DNA of 64,000 nt from Tamarix chinensis (GCA_030549775.1 CM060174.1:44186707-44250706); one strand, 5' to 3'. Numbered from the stretch's first letter, positions 35,077 to 47,300 are shown. Program-made: numbers and translations. The notes: a model not told the origin generated them from the letters alone.

Positions 35077-36287
35077 GTAAGGACAAAGCTATGGCCTTTG
35101 TGTGATGTGTGACCTGTATGTTTTGAATGTTGTATATGCCATGCTATGTCGTGTATTATATGATTGTGGGAAACTTGTCTTATGTAGCGCAGCTTGGAGA
35201 TTGAGGTATGTTTGTATGTGTTTCCTATGACATGAGCATGACATGTATATGTATGATGTTTATGAGGTGATATGGTATAACCCTCTAGGACATGCATGCT
35301 AGGGTGATTGTTATGATGATATGGGAATGAAAGGATAAAAAGGAAATGAATGGGAAGTGAGTTCACTAAGGGGGATATGAGGTTGACCTAAGTACCTCAT
35401 GATCCATGAGAGAAGATTTAATAAGGGAGGAATGACCAAAATAAAAGAGAGTTGGGGAACCATGCATGGGAGTCGTAAAATTGGCATGGTGACTTGGGTT
35501 GTTTGCATGGGATGGCTAAATCTTGCATGGGGGCGAATCTTATGTGAGAAAAGTTGAATTATGGTGTAAATAAGAGAATGGGAGAGTTGTGGAGAGATTG
35601 GAGACTTGGGATGAAAAATAGTACGTAGGTTGGTGCAAGGGTGTATAAGGAATCTGATTAGGGTTTTTGGGAGAAAATGGAAATTTGGGAAGTACAAAAG
35701 TAAGAATGATTAAGGAAGGGTGGAGTATGGGTTAGAGTGAGATTTCATTTATATAAAAGGTGAGTATGGGTTCCCATGTGGAAGAAGAGACTTTGGGATG
35801 AAAAGAGAGAGGTTACTTGTGGGAGAAGAAAGGTACTAAGGTTGAGGTGATCAACTAGGGTTTTCATGGTTATGTGCTGAATCGAAAGGTAAAGTGATAT
35901 GTTTTGGGAGAGGATCTAATTGAGGTAAGATGTGGGGCGTTGAATGAGGTAAAGGTAGCGTAAGTGGGAGAAGGTTGGGCCACATCGGCCCAATTAGGGT
36001 TTTCAAGGGAAAACCCTAGGGGGTGATGGGAGGTGGAGTTGATGTCATGAGTATAGGGCCTAACCCACACCCGTAGGGGTTGACTCTTTCATCTAAGGGT
36101 AAGTGTAAAGGGAATGGATGTCGGGGTGTGATAAGGGGCGCAGGAGTCTCAAGATATGGGACGGGCCCCCTGGGGAGGATAGACGTAGAGGGTAGTTGAT
36201 ATGCATGTTAAGGGTGGAAAGCTTTATTTGATAAGATATGAATAAGATACTAATTACTGAAAGAGTAAGATTATTGAGCCAGGCCCA

Positions 36288-36862
36288 GACCGATCCACCG
36301 GCATAATAGTGGCCAGGTGCGGGGGTGCCCTGGAGACCGATCCACCGGCATATAATAGTGGTTAGGTGCGTTCTGCCCTATACATGACCGATCCACCGAC
36401 TATAATAGTGGGGGATCCCGAGCTCAACAAACCAAACAGTATGTTGTAATTAAATCATGGGAAAGATACTATATACTTACAGTGGAACACCATGAGAGTC
36501 GGGGCCAGACCGATCCACCGGCATAATAGTGGCCAGGAGCGTTGTGCCCTGGAGACCGATCCACCGGCGTATAATAGTGGTTAGGTGCGTTCTGCCCTAT
36601 AAGTGACCGATCCACCGGCTATAATAGTGGGGTTCCCGTACTCGCATGGATTAACAAAGATTATGGTGTGAAATGACTTACAAATAAATCATGGAAAGAT
36701 ACGTTATAATCACAGTGAAACACTATGAGAGTTGGGGCCAGACCGATCCACCAGCATAATAGTGGCCAGGAGCGTTCTGCCCTGGAGACCGATCCACCGG
36801 CATAAAATAGTAGTTAGGTGCGTTCTGCCCTATAAGTGACCGATCCACCGGCTATAATAGTG
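36288..36862 (+). repeat. Nine-copy GACCGATCCACC subrepeat array in the solo LTR
   Basis: The motif GACCGATCCACC, usually followed by GGCATAATAGTGG, starts at 36288, 36335, 36386, 36508, 36554, 36605, 36741, 36787 and 36838. Spacings run 47, 51, 122, 46, 51, 136, 46, 51, so three motifs form a block and the block is repeated three times at about 220-233 bp. Each motif can pair CCAC with GTGG across about 10 bases. A degenerate tenth copy (GATGATCCACCGATGG) is near 37109. Confidence 0.9.
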
Positions 36863-37544
36863 GGGTTCCCGCACTCTCATGGATTCATAACGATTATGAT
36901 GTGAATCGACTATAATTATCAGAGTTATGAAAAGAAGAAGTTGGATTGGACCATAACCGACCTACATCATCCATAATATTACATGTTGCTTATGTGTTTG
37001 TACTGTGCATGTTATGTTGTATGATGGTATGATTGGCCTTAGCACACCTGCGCCCTTACTCAGTATTGGACCCATACTGATACTACCTTGATTGAATGGG
37101 TCTTGTGATGATCCACCGATGGTGGGGAGCAGACTTCCTGTGCAGGTTTATGATTGGGTACTATCTTGGGGTGGAAGGCTTGACTTGAGTGAGTAGGCGA
37201 TCCGGATATTGGTCCCTTGGGATCCGTTTTATTTAGCTATACTTTGTACTACGCTTCTTGTTTGAAATCGTACTCTTAAGTTGTATTCTTAAACAATATT
37301 CTAACTGTTGTTGACTCGTGTTTTCGTGAATGACCTATGTTAACTATGAACCTATGTTTTTATGATCCTTACTTAATGATTGTTTAGTTTAGCCTTAGCA
37401 CTTAGTATCGGAACGGTAGGAGTGAACCGGTCTGGTACTAAGTGTGGCGGTAATACCCCCAAGTTTACGGTTTTAATTCTTTTGCTTCCGCTAAACCTTT
37501 TGATTTAAACGAAATTTTTCAGTAGTAAATTTGGGGGTGTTACA

Positions 37545-37549
37545 CACAT
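37545..37549. repeat. Target-site duplication CACAT, right copy
   Basis: Exact match to 32756-32760, directly after the LTR terminus GTGTTACA. Confidence 0.85.
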
Positions 37550-38597
37550 GCTTTACTATCATGGTATTCCTATACATGAATCTAAAGGTAGATAACTTCA
37601 TGCTCAATGGTAGATATAGATTCATTGAATTTTCTTCTTCCTTATGGGATCTATAGGATACATATTGAAGAAATTGGTGAATCTATCCCTTTTTTTTAGT
37701 TTACTTATGTTTTACCCTTTGTGTCAAAAAATTTCCCTCCAATTTGAGAAGCTCTAAAAGTATAGCTTTATGACTTACTAGATGTAAGGTTTAGATTAGT
37801 GGGTTGGAGATATTAAAGTTTAAGGATATAGGATCTATTTTTTTTTAATTTCATCATTAAGGATGCTAAAGTATCGTTGGTTTCATGTTTTAAGTTATAA
37901 AATCTACATTTTTTTATTAGAGGTTGGTTAGATTGATATCATACATGGACCAAAGTTTTTGCATGGTAGGAATGAAATGTGTGTGACATGTCTAATGAGC
38001 CTCAAAACATAGCGGAATATATTTATGTAAAATGAAATTTTGAGTTCTTAGAAGGACACAACTATGACCACTTTTTATTGTGCACCTTTAGGATACATTT
38101 ACATGAAAAAAAAAAAGCAACACTTGCATGGACTTTACCAATTCATTTAGTTATATTGTCAATAGCTTGCCTATTATTAGACTAAGTGAAATTTAGACCA
38201 ATAAAATATAACTTAATAAGCCTAAAATTTTGATAATTTCATTGAAAAATACACTTCCATTCATATCATAAATACAACATTCTAAAATTTACTCTATAAA
38301 ATTTTATTTTTACATAATATAATAGGCAAAATAATATGGTGGTACTACCAAACTTAATACAAGTCTATTTATAGTGCAATTCTTATATTAAATACCAAGC
38401 TAAATTTTTTACTGTTTAAACAAGATAAATAGAGAATGAGGTAAACCTCTAAATAAATGATAAGGTAAAATATAATAAATGAGATATAATAAATCAAAAA
38501 ATTCAAAAAGGTCTCCAACAAAAAATATTACTTTACTGCATAGCTAGATGATACTATGCCGAAACCCTCATACAAGTCACTCATTCATAGATAGTCT
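37550..38597. other. AT-rich flank of the solo LTR, no gene
   Basis: No coding sequence is supported. This is the right-hand continuation of the locus interrupted by the solo LTR. Confidence 0.4.
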
Positions 38598-39224
38598 TGT
38601 AACACCCTAATTTTTAGGGATAAAACATTTCACTGTGTAACAGAAATAATAAAGCAAAACATTGGGGGTTACTATCGTGATCGACATAATTCTTGCTTAT
38701 ACAACCATCCTTACATCAATTACAAGGCTAAAACATTTAAAGTAACCCAAGGAAATTAGGACCAAAGGAACATTTAAGGTATAATAATGAGTTTGGAGCC
38801 TAACTTTGAGCTTAAAAATACAAAATACAAAAGAAGGGATACTATGGATCAAGAATCCAAAAAGGGTATCCATTTAAATATATCAACCAGATAACAGTTA
38901 CTCTTCACCCAACCCCTAACATAGATGAGGTTACTCATCCCCACATAGGGCATCACAGGCAACATAATCATATAGTGACTTGCACATAAGATTCAGGGCC
39001 TCCTACTCATGGGAAGGAGTAGCACCTATTAAACAGATAGTCCAGTACGCTATATACTGAGTAAGAAAACAATACTATTGAAATAAAGATACAAATGACA
39101 CATGCTTTCACATTAGATAAAAAGTGAATAACCAAATACATAAAACATCTCAAAAGATAGAAAATGATCTAGATTCCTATATTAAGTATAATATATTTTT
39201 ATTCTTTTGTATATGTGGAGTGTA

Positions 39225-39665
39225 GGAGCCCCACTATTCTTAAACAAGTAGAACAGTCTGAAACACCATCTCAAGGACAACACACCAAAGTTACTATTTT
39301 TTCTAGTGGAATGAAGATTAAAAACATCTTCTTAGATAAAAATGCTCCCGAGCCACTATTCTTCCTAGGGGAATGGGAATACATACATATATACATATAT
39401 ATATAGAAAAATAGATCACCTTATTCCTAACTCACATATTCTTCCACTTTAAATCATTAGTAGCTTTTCCATAGGTTATAACGATACATTTTCATTTCAT
39501 GATGAGTAGAGTCCCCACTATTCTTAATTAGGTGAAATGGACTGAAGTACCTTTTGTGTGCAAAACTCTCCCGAGCCACTATTCTTTCTAGTGGAATGGA
39601 GTTTAAAAATATCTTCTCAGAGCAAGATACTCTCGAGATACTATTTTCCCTAGTGGAATAGGAAT
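39225..39665 (-). repeat. Diverged CCACTATTCTT subrepeats
   Basis: Five related pieces (CCCACTATTCTTAAACAAGT, GAGCCACTATTCTTCCTAGG, CCCCACTATTCTTAATTAGG, GAGCCACTATTCTTTCTAGT and GAGATACTATTTTCCCTAGT) recur at roughly 60-130 bp intervals, mostly followed by GGAATGG or GAAATGG. Confidence 0.7.
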
Positions 39666-40440
39666 AGATAAATAAATAAATACATACATACATATATATA
39701 TGGCCCTACTCACATGCTCTTTCACTTTAAGTAATTAGTATCTAATTCAATATTGATTCTCAAGCATAGAACACATTGAAACAAATATATATATATATAG
39801 TATAGGTCTAAGTCCTTAAGTCCTTTTAAACCTTAATTACACACCCTTTAGTATTCATTTTTCCATATTGATTATTCTACACAACTTCTATTATATCATC
39901 TCCAAATCCCATCATTATTATCATACCCAAAATGTACGATCTAGTTCCCATACATACACTCTAATAATCTCATCCTGATATTTTAATCACAAAAATATCC
40001 AATGCCTAAATTCCACATATTTATTATAACAACTCCTATGAAGTTTTCATGATTACCAATTCCGATCGATAAACTCATGAGGTTAAACATTAACAATGTA
40101 TTCAAAAACCTGAATAACCTTTATATTTCATACATGGAAGAATGATATTATCATTATAAGATAGTTGCCCAAAATTGTCTATTAAATTATTTAAGGTCCC
40201 AAAATAATGATAATACTTCCAATAATTCCTTATATTATTATTATTATCATATTTGAATCCACCTAACACATAAAATAACAAAATTTCCTTATTACCCTAT
40301 AATGACCAAATTACCCTTAAGCACAAATTAATAATCTTTATTTTTTTAAATCTTGTACCTTCCACATATAATATTTTTCAAATCCACCATTTATCATCAT
40401 ACCTTATGAATTATTAAATCCATTTATCAAAACTAATTTA

Positions 40441-40775
40441 ACCTATATTTCATACCATAAGATATCTCTCCACAAATATGATACTATGTCAACAAAATAA
40501 TAATGGTACCTCTTACCCATTCTTACTTTCTTTCAATAACATAACATCCTTTAACTTATATTTCATACCATAAGATATATTTCCATAAATTTGACATTAT
40601 CACAACAAAATCATAATATAATGGTACCTCTCACCCATTCTTACTTTCTTTCAATAACATAAAATATTTAAGTTGATATTTTATACCATAAGATAGACTT
40701 CCACAAATATGACATTTTCACAATAAAATCATAACATAATGGTACCTCTCACCCATTCTTGCTCCCTTTCAACAT
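40441..40775 (-). repeat. Three tandem ~113-117 bp repeats
   Basis: Copies start near 40441, 40554 and 40671. Shared marks are ATTTCATACCATAAGATA, CCACAAATATGA, AATGGTACCTCTCACCCATT and CTTTCAATAACATAA. Confidence 0.85.
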
Positions 40776-41589
40776 AATATTTATATCATCACAAAATATC
40801 CTAATTAATACATGTTACATCATATATAAAAATATCATGAAAACACATATAACCATACAAGCAAATAATACAAAAAATCCCAAACATCAAATAGTATCCT
40901 TACAAACTAGGACACCAGGTTCTAAGCATGCAAATCGTAGACTTCGTCCTCTGAACCTACTGGAATACCACCTATGAAAAATAATAAAATTCCTAGTTAC
41001 ACTTGGACAATTAAATTGAAGGAGAAATCAAGGTAAAGAGGGTAAAAATAGAAATAACCATAGTCAAATGGGAGCTTCAGATGTGTGGATGTGCAGTGGA
41101 ATGTGTGGTGGGACTATGGTAAAATTTTGGTGGTGTTTGGACAAGGTTTGGGGGTGAAAACATGGGTGCATGACCAAAAATGGAAAGTTACATGGCTTTG
41201 TAGTAGGCGGTGCAGCCTTGGTTGAGAGAAAAGATCATGCACAGCTAAGCAGTGCAAAGGTTGCACGATTGTGCTATAGTGCTGCACACTTAGGCTAAGA
41301 GAAAAGTTTATGCACAGTTAAGCGGTGCAAAGGTTGGATGGCTATACATTAGGGAAAGTGTTGCACAACTGTGCAATAGGTCGTGCACCGTCTGTGCACT
41401 CTACAAAAGTGAGACAGACTAGGAAAGAAGAAGGGAACAGAGGAGGTGGTCAGTGTTGATGGCAAAGGTTGGTGACAGTGTTAGGAAAGGTTGAGGCGAC
41501 CTTGGTAGTCTATCCACAAACCAATGGGGGGCAAGTCATGGCTAAGGTAGTGCACTATGGTGGAATGGGTGGTGAGTAGGGCAAAATAG

Positions 41590-41592
41590 GGA

Positions 41593-41628
<36 letters not shown>

Positions 41629-41630
41629 AG
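41590..41630. repeat. (GAAA)n microsatellite
   Basis: About ten consecutive GAAA units, at the CT/GA-rich border of the truncated LTR. Confidence 0.9.
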
Positions 41631-41740
41631 AAGAGAAGGAAGAAAGGAGGAGGAAGAGGGAGCTCAGGTAATGGCTTTCTCACATAGAAAGGATGAAATG
41701 GGGGCCAAGCAAAGAGGGAGAAGGAGAGTATATATATGTT

Positions 41741-43600
41741 CATAGTCTTATGTATACCAAAATGTCCCACAATGCTACCTTCATGTATTTCTTTTATCAA
41801 TAAGTCTCGAATACTAGATCTGGGGATACAAAGTTTATTTAGTCTAAACAAAAATCCATCTTGTATGACATAATTACCATGGCATCCACTTTCTTTACAT
41901 ACATTAAATATATTCATAAAATCTTCATCTTTAGGATACAAATCTTTTAACATTTCAAAACCAAAGATTTTAACATCCATCATGACAAGTAATGTAGATC
42001 TACAAGAAAGAGCATCGGCTATTACATTTTCTTTTCCATCTAAATGTTTGACAAAGAACACAAAGGATTTTAAAAATCTCACGCACTTTACATGTCTTAG
42101 ACTAAATTTATTTTTACCTTGTAAGTATTTCAAACTCTCATGATCCGAGTGTAACACAAAGGGTTTTGTCCTCCGATAATGACTCCATGTCTCTAAGCTC
42201 TGAATAATGGCACAAAATTCCTTGTCATAAGTTGAATAGTTAGGTTTGGCTCCATTCAACTTTTCAGAGAAGAATGCTATAGGTTTCTTTTCTTGTGAGA
42301 GGACACCTCCTATCCCAACTCCACTAGCATTTCAAGTTACTTCAAAAAGAAGGTCAAAGTTCGATAAAGATAGGACAAGAGCATTACAATTTTATTTTTG
42401 AGGGTTTCAAAGGCTTGAGTAACTTCTTGTTCCTAATTAAATCCACCTTTTTTCATGAGTTGTGTAATAGGTGTAGCTATAGTAGAAAAATCCTTAATGA
42501 ATCTTCTATAAAAAGTAGCTAACCCATGGAAACTTCTCACATCATGTATATTTTTAGGGATAAGCCACTCTTTTATAGCTCTAATCTTATTAGGATCCAC
42601 TTTAATTCCCTCTCCACTAACAATATATCATAGGAAAACTACACTTGGAAGCATGAAATCACATTTTTCATATTTTCTATAAATTTTAGCTTCCTTTAGA
42701 TTGTCAAACAATTTCCTCAAATGCACTAGGTGATCACGCTCATTTTTACTATACACAAGAATATCATCCAAATATAAAATAATAAAATCACCAAGTAAAG
42801 GTTAGAGAACTTCATTCATAAGTCTCATGAATGAGCTGGGTTTAGTCTTGAAAGTAGTTTTCCACTCATCTCCATCCCTAATCCTTAGTTGATGATAACC
42901 ACTTCTTAAATCAATTTTGAAAAATACTTGTGCACCACAAAGTTCATCTAGCATATCATCTAACCTAAGCATAGGAAAATGATATTTGATAGTAATGTTA
43001 TTCACTGCTCTTAAATCTATACGCCATGTACCATCTTTTTTAGGAACTAGTAAGGCAAGTACACTACAAGGGCTCATAATTTCTCTCACAAATCCTTTTT
43101 CCATAAGCTCTTGGATTTGTTTTTGTAATTCCTTAGCTTCTTCTAGGTTACATCTATAAGCAGGTTTATTTGGAAGAGACATTCTAGGAATAAGATCAAA
43201 GCATGTTCTATACCTCTTTTTGGTGGTAATCCAGGAAGTAAATCATTAGGATATACATCATGATATTCATCAAGTAGCTTATTTAGATTAGGATTATCAT
43301 GTTGTTGCTCCCCAAGTTTAGAATCTTTGGCAGCTAAGACATAGCAAATTCTTTCTTCTTCTATGCACTTTTCCATATCCTTTTCATGCATAAATAATAT
43401 CTTTTTATCATCACTCAAAGGCATATTATCACATAGAGAAGGTGTCAATCTATACAATTTTTTTTCCGTTTTCACCACATATTCATTAGTTACTCCATCA
43501 TGAGGTTCTTTTATATCATATTGCCATGATCTTCCTAAAAGTAAACCACAAGCATCCATAGGAAAAACATCACACAAAACTTCATCATGGTAGTCTCTAA
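41741..43600 (-). pseudogene. CRM-like Ty3/gypsy pol remnant (protease to integrase N-terminus)
   Basis: Read on the minus strand. 43577-43143: MDACGLLLGRSWQYD, the protease-RT linker. 43182-42802: RT start [56 protein letters not shown]. 42800-42740: LYLDDILVYSKNERD with the YLDD catalytic motif intact. RNase H follows at 42259-42000: NYSTYDKEFCAI, LHSDHESLKYLQGK, LDGKENVIADALS. Integrase HHCC start ends at GSIVGHFGIHKTMN near 41745. The RT lost about five residues after DGTWR and about sixteen before [12 protein letters not shown]. Motifs match the lineage of centromeric (CRM-type) gypsy elements. It is truncated at ~41740 and frameshifted between blocks. Confidence 0.85.
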
Positions 43601-43655
43601 TGCCAAATGTGATTAGGGTTCTTTTGTTTACCTTATCTCCTTTATCTTCATTTAA

Positions 43656-44700
43656 CTATTGGAAAGAATAGGGTTTAGGATGATTAGTAGTCTCTAAACC
43701 AAGATTTTTAACCATTGCTTCACTAGAAACATTTGTACATGAACCACTATTAATAATGAGTCTACAAACCATATCACCTATTTTACACTTAGTTTTAAAA
43801 ATTTTCTCTCTTTGAGTAGGTGTCACATTAGGTTGAATTTGTAACACTCTTTGAAGCACAAAACATGGGTCTCCTTCTTCTTCACCCATGGTTAAAATTT
43901 CATTAGGAGATTTGATTTCTAGATCCTCATCTTCACTATATGGTTCCATGTCTTCTATTTCACTCAAGGTTAAAGCTCTTTGGTTAGGAAATTCTCTAGC
44001 AAAGTGTTTATATCCTTTACATTTGAAACATTGTTTACTAGACATTTTAACCATCTTATTTTTACCTTTTTTATCTCGGTTATTCTTTTTATCATATAAA
44101 GATGTAGATTTAGGCATGAAGGTATTCGAATAGGGTTTAGACGAGGTTGAAGCATTATATTTAACATAGGCCTTGGTTGATTTTGTTTGTCTTTCAATTT
44201 TTAATGCCAACTTAATCAAGTCATCAAGAGAATCATATGCAAACATATCAACTTTGTCTCTTATCAAATTATTTAATCCACCTAAGTATTTGGCACATTT
44301 TTGTTCTTTTCTTTCTTGTACATCACATATAAGTGCTAGTTTTTCAAATTCTCTTGTGTATTATTCTACACTAAATAATCCTTGCATTAGAGTTGTCATC
44401 TTTACATACATATCTTGTTCATATTCCCTAGGCATAGATTTTCTTCTTAGGTGCTTTTTAAGTTCTTCCCATGACTTAATTTTTGATTTTTCTTATCTTT
44501 ATCTTGTCTTTTTTAAGTTGTCATACCAAATCCTAGCAAACCTTTTGAACTTAAGAGTAGAAATATTAAATTTTATTTCATCATCATACTCTTTAAATTC
44601 AAATATAGCCTCAATTTCATGCTACCATTCAAAGAACAATTCCACTTTCAATTCACCATAACATTCAGGAAGGTCTAGTTTGATACCTTGATCCTCATTG
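43656..44700 (-). pseudogene. CRM-like gag with zinc knuckle and protease start
   Basis: Minus strand. Gag capsid-like phrases FEFKEYDDEIKFNISTLKFK, then SWEELKKHLRRKSMP and YTREFEKLALICDVQE, are read at about 44650-44300 with stops. Then an open 203-residue frame (44267-43656) contains DDLIKLALKIERQTK, a CCHC knuckle CFKCKGYKHFAREF and an acidic linker. The protease start CRLIINSGSCTNVSSEAMV follows. The fourth zinc ligand is Phe instead of Cys and the protease Asp is Asn (IINSG instead of IIDSG), so both activities are predicted lost. Confidence 0.8.
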
Positions 44701-45603
44701 TATATATGTCTTACTTGGAATTGAATTGATATGGTATCCTATGATTGCTTGAGCCATAAGAATTCATTTCCTCTTCTCCATCCTCGACATGGTTCACCTT
44801 TTGCATGTCCACGTCCTCCTTTTGCTTAGACTGCATAGCTCATCTTTCCTTCCACACTATCTTACGTGGCTTCCAATTGATGTCTTGATTGCTAATATTT
44901 AAATAGGTCTTGATTGCTTCTTTTATGTCTTGGTATGCAAATGTTGAAGGGAAGGTGGTCGAATGATTTGATGATGATTCTTTGTTGGGATGAGGGTTTC
45001 TTGGTGACAATCAAACAAGTCACATAAAATATAGGAAGTGGACGTTGAATATGTGTTGAGGGATTTGTATCTTCCAGTTGAAGATGATGTATTTTAAAAA
45101 CTTGAAGACATGAAGGAGAGAAAGCAGAGCATGTGTTAAAAGGTTGGGAGATAAAAGGTAAGGTTCGAAGGCCAAATTTTTTTATTCAAACCAATGGACT
45201 GCCAGGGAGTTTTGTATCTTTTACAAGAATATACATAGGAAGAAAAATGAAAGAAGAATATTCTTGATGAATTAAAGAAAGAAAGGAAAAAGGAATGCTG
45301 GAAAGTTGAAGGATAAAATAGAAGGGAATGTTGTAAGGTTGACGGGAGGAATGGAAGAAATAGGTGGCGTCGAAGAAGATGAGGGTCTTCTTCGATTGAA
45401 GCTATGAATAAATTCAACAAGATAGACTCAAGAAATCTAAATTTTCAACCAAGATATACATTGAAGATTCAAGAAGAGGATGAAGATGCAAGGAATAGAT
45501 GAAGACACGCCTTGTCTCGGTGGTTCTTGATTAAGAAGTTTCTTGCATGCAATAGCAAGAATGCAGGGTGCTGGATGATCAAAGGAAAACAAAGGAGTTC
45601 AAA
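44701..45603 (-). other. 5' leader region of the CRM-like element
   Basis: Between gag and the primer-binding site on the minus strand. Open frames here are short, F/S-rich and unrecognised, and the sequence is GA/CT-biased. It is consistent with an untranslated leader. Confidence 0.45.
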
Positions 45604-45615
45604 GCTTTGATACCA
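45604..45615 (-). other. Primer-binding site of the CRM-like element
   Basis: The plus strand GCTTTGATACCA is TGGTATCAAAGC on the minus strand, one base from the tRNA-iMet site. It is 4 bases from the LTR terminus TGATGTGG. Confidence 0.75.
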
Positions 45616-45619
45616 AAAA

Positions 45620-46449
45620 TGATGTGGATAAAAGGGAGAGAAGTGCAGGATCAAATCAATCCTTTGATTCTATCACCAGCAGGTTGAAGTTAAAAGGAAA
45701 ATGGTGTTCAACTTAAGGAAATTAAGCTCCAAAGTTGCAGGTTTCAAGGATATGAATGCTTTGATTGTCGATGCACATTCAAAGTCTCTAAAGAGGAACA
45801 AATTCCCGACACTTTCCTATCTAGATGATATTCCAAAAGAGAGGAAAAAATCAAGTTTTAAACTTGTAATTTTATTCAAAATGATCTTAACATCTCTTGC
45901 GTGTACAAGGCTTAGGTACTTATATAGGAAATAACTGACTTAAAGGCCTAAACCATCCGGTTATCCCCCCTTAATCCAAGCTAGTTTAACTCACTTGAAC
46001 TAATCTTATATAATACCTAATATCAATCATAATATCATCATTTAAATGATATTAATGACTGGCATTACAAAGCCCTACAATCAACTATGGTATATACATG
46101 AAATTACAACAAAACCCTAGCTTAAATGAAATATACTTTAGGTTTTACAAAAAGTTTAATATAACTAATAATATCACCAAATATATCTTGTTGTAGTGTC
46201 ATTCCATGTATTTCATAGTCTTGTATGCTTTGAATGCATTGTACACTTTAAGTCTTTTCTTGTGTGTTGACTTCTTCACCTTGCAAATATGTAACATACC
46301 TGCAAGAATATATTGAAGTGTTTTCAATATCAAGTGAAGAAACATTATCAATAACATTTAGGATGATTGGCTCCATTATTAAGAATTCTAATTCTTCATT
46401 ACATTGAGAATCATTAGAATAATTAGATATATTAGATGCACCTACATCA
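45620..46449 (-). mobile_element. 5' LTR of the truncated CRM-like element
   Basis: The plus strand runs from TGATGTGGAT to GCACCTACATCA, so the ends are TGATGT and ACATCA. On the minus strand the LTR begins TGATGTAGG and ends CCACATCA next to the PBS, and has a TATATAAG box at 45926-45919. The TGATG start is shared with the LTRs at 51329 and 61706. Length is 830 bp. The partner LTR is missing because the element is truncated. Confidence 0.75.
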
Positions 46450-47300
46450 GCTTTGATCTTGAAAGATTTCTTGAAACAAGGAAGTTTGAGAGCTTATGTT
46501 ATTTAAGATGGGTTCTTGTTCAAGCACAAAAAATTTTGTGTGCGAAGACTTTAGTTTGAGATTTATTAATCAAAGAGGTGTATGAAGGAGGGATTATAGT
46601 AAACTTTGGATTACACAATAATTTGGAGTTGTTGCAAGTACTTTTCAATTGGCTGAGAATGCAAAAGGAAGTATGAAGGACAGTCAATTTTAGAGACATT
46701 AGCCCTTATTGTGGTGATACAAATTTGAGGGAAAAATAAAATAAAAAAGGGGGAAATTTTCCAGGAGCAAACCCTCAAGAATTAGCTTTTATAATTATGA
46801 AACCAATTATTATTCATTTGCAAAGTATCTCCCACAAATTTGAAGACTAACTGGTGGTTACATTGCTAGAGACTTACCAAACAAGCAACTAAGTATCTAC
46901 GTGAATGGCACGGCATGCATGGAATAGATGACCGTGTGCACGGGGGAGATTATTGGAAGCTTGGTTGAGCACTAGTAATAATATTAAGTAGTTAATTAAT
47001 TAAGTTATAGAGTTGGATAATAGATAGAGCAAAGTAGCATAATATCTTTTAGCTTGGAATGTTTTGAATTATTCCTTTTAGCTAAGTGATAGAATAGCTA
47101 TAAACAGCCATAGAAGGCACTATTATGGACATAGAAGTTGAAGATCAATATTGAAGTTGAATGCCAAGTTAAATTCTGTGTGAGTTCAATTCAAGTTAAT
47201 TAAATCTATATGAATGATTTAGCTTGAAATTATTAATCTCTTTGTCTTTGTGAATTAGAGATTAATTCACATATTTTATACTCTCCATAATCCATATTTT
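46450..47300 (+). mobile_element. Possible Ty1/copia 3' end (PPT and LTR start)
   Basis: CACGGGGGAGATTATTGGAAGCTTGG at 46940-46965 resembles the polypurine tract and LTR start of plant copia elements (GGGGGAGATT followed by TGTTGGAAG). No RNase H reading is recognisable upstream and the LTR end is not identified. Confidence 0.35.

Larger units (their letters stand above)
32761..37544 (+). mobile_element. 4.8 kb solo LTR of a Tekay/Del-like Ty3/gypsy element
   Basis: It begins TGTAATACCCCAAAAATCC and ends TTTGGGGGTGTTACA, reciprocal TG...CA ends with inverted complementarity, and is flanked by exact CACAT duplications. No primer-binding site, gag-pol or second LTR lies between the duplications, so it is a solo LTR left by LTR-LTR recombination. 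Such ends and LTR lengths of several kb are known for the Tekay/Del lineage; the assignment is inferred from termini only. In order it holds an AT-rich 5' part, a polypyrimidine tract (from ~33070), a GC-rich island with a TATA box, a TAT/TAC-rich tract (34260-34680), a possible mini-exon and a nine-copy subrepeat array. Confidence 0.85.
38598..41740 (-). mobile_element. Diverged, inverted relative of the long LTR (truncated)
   Basis: The plus strand starts TGTAACACCCTAATTTTTAG, i.e. an LTR end of AATTAGGGTGTTACA on the minus strand, the same type as at 37544. Subrepeats at 39225-39665 pair CCACTATTCTT with GGGGAATGG at spacings echoing the ATAATAGTGG subrepeats of the solo LTR. Near 41580-41735 the minus strand gives a CT-rich tract like the one at 33070-33130. 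It stops abruptly about there, joined to integrase coding sequence, so its outer 5' part is missing. Confidence 0.55.

Noticed and set aside
36288..36862. CRISPR-like regular repeats
   Set aside because: Spacing alternates 46-51 and 122-136 and the intervening sequence is itself repeated. The locus is plant nuclear DNA inside an LTR, so it is a subrepeat array.
41555..41740. Tail of the 234-residue gypsy frame (LFAWPPFHPF, then phenylalanine/serine runs)
   Set aside because: This part is translation of the CT-rich LTR and (GAAA)n tract beyond the chimeric junction, not integrase.
45136..45934. Short open frames around the CRM-like leader and LTR
   Set aside because: Low-complexity F/S/L-rich or unrecognised frames in non-coding leader and LTR sequence.
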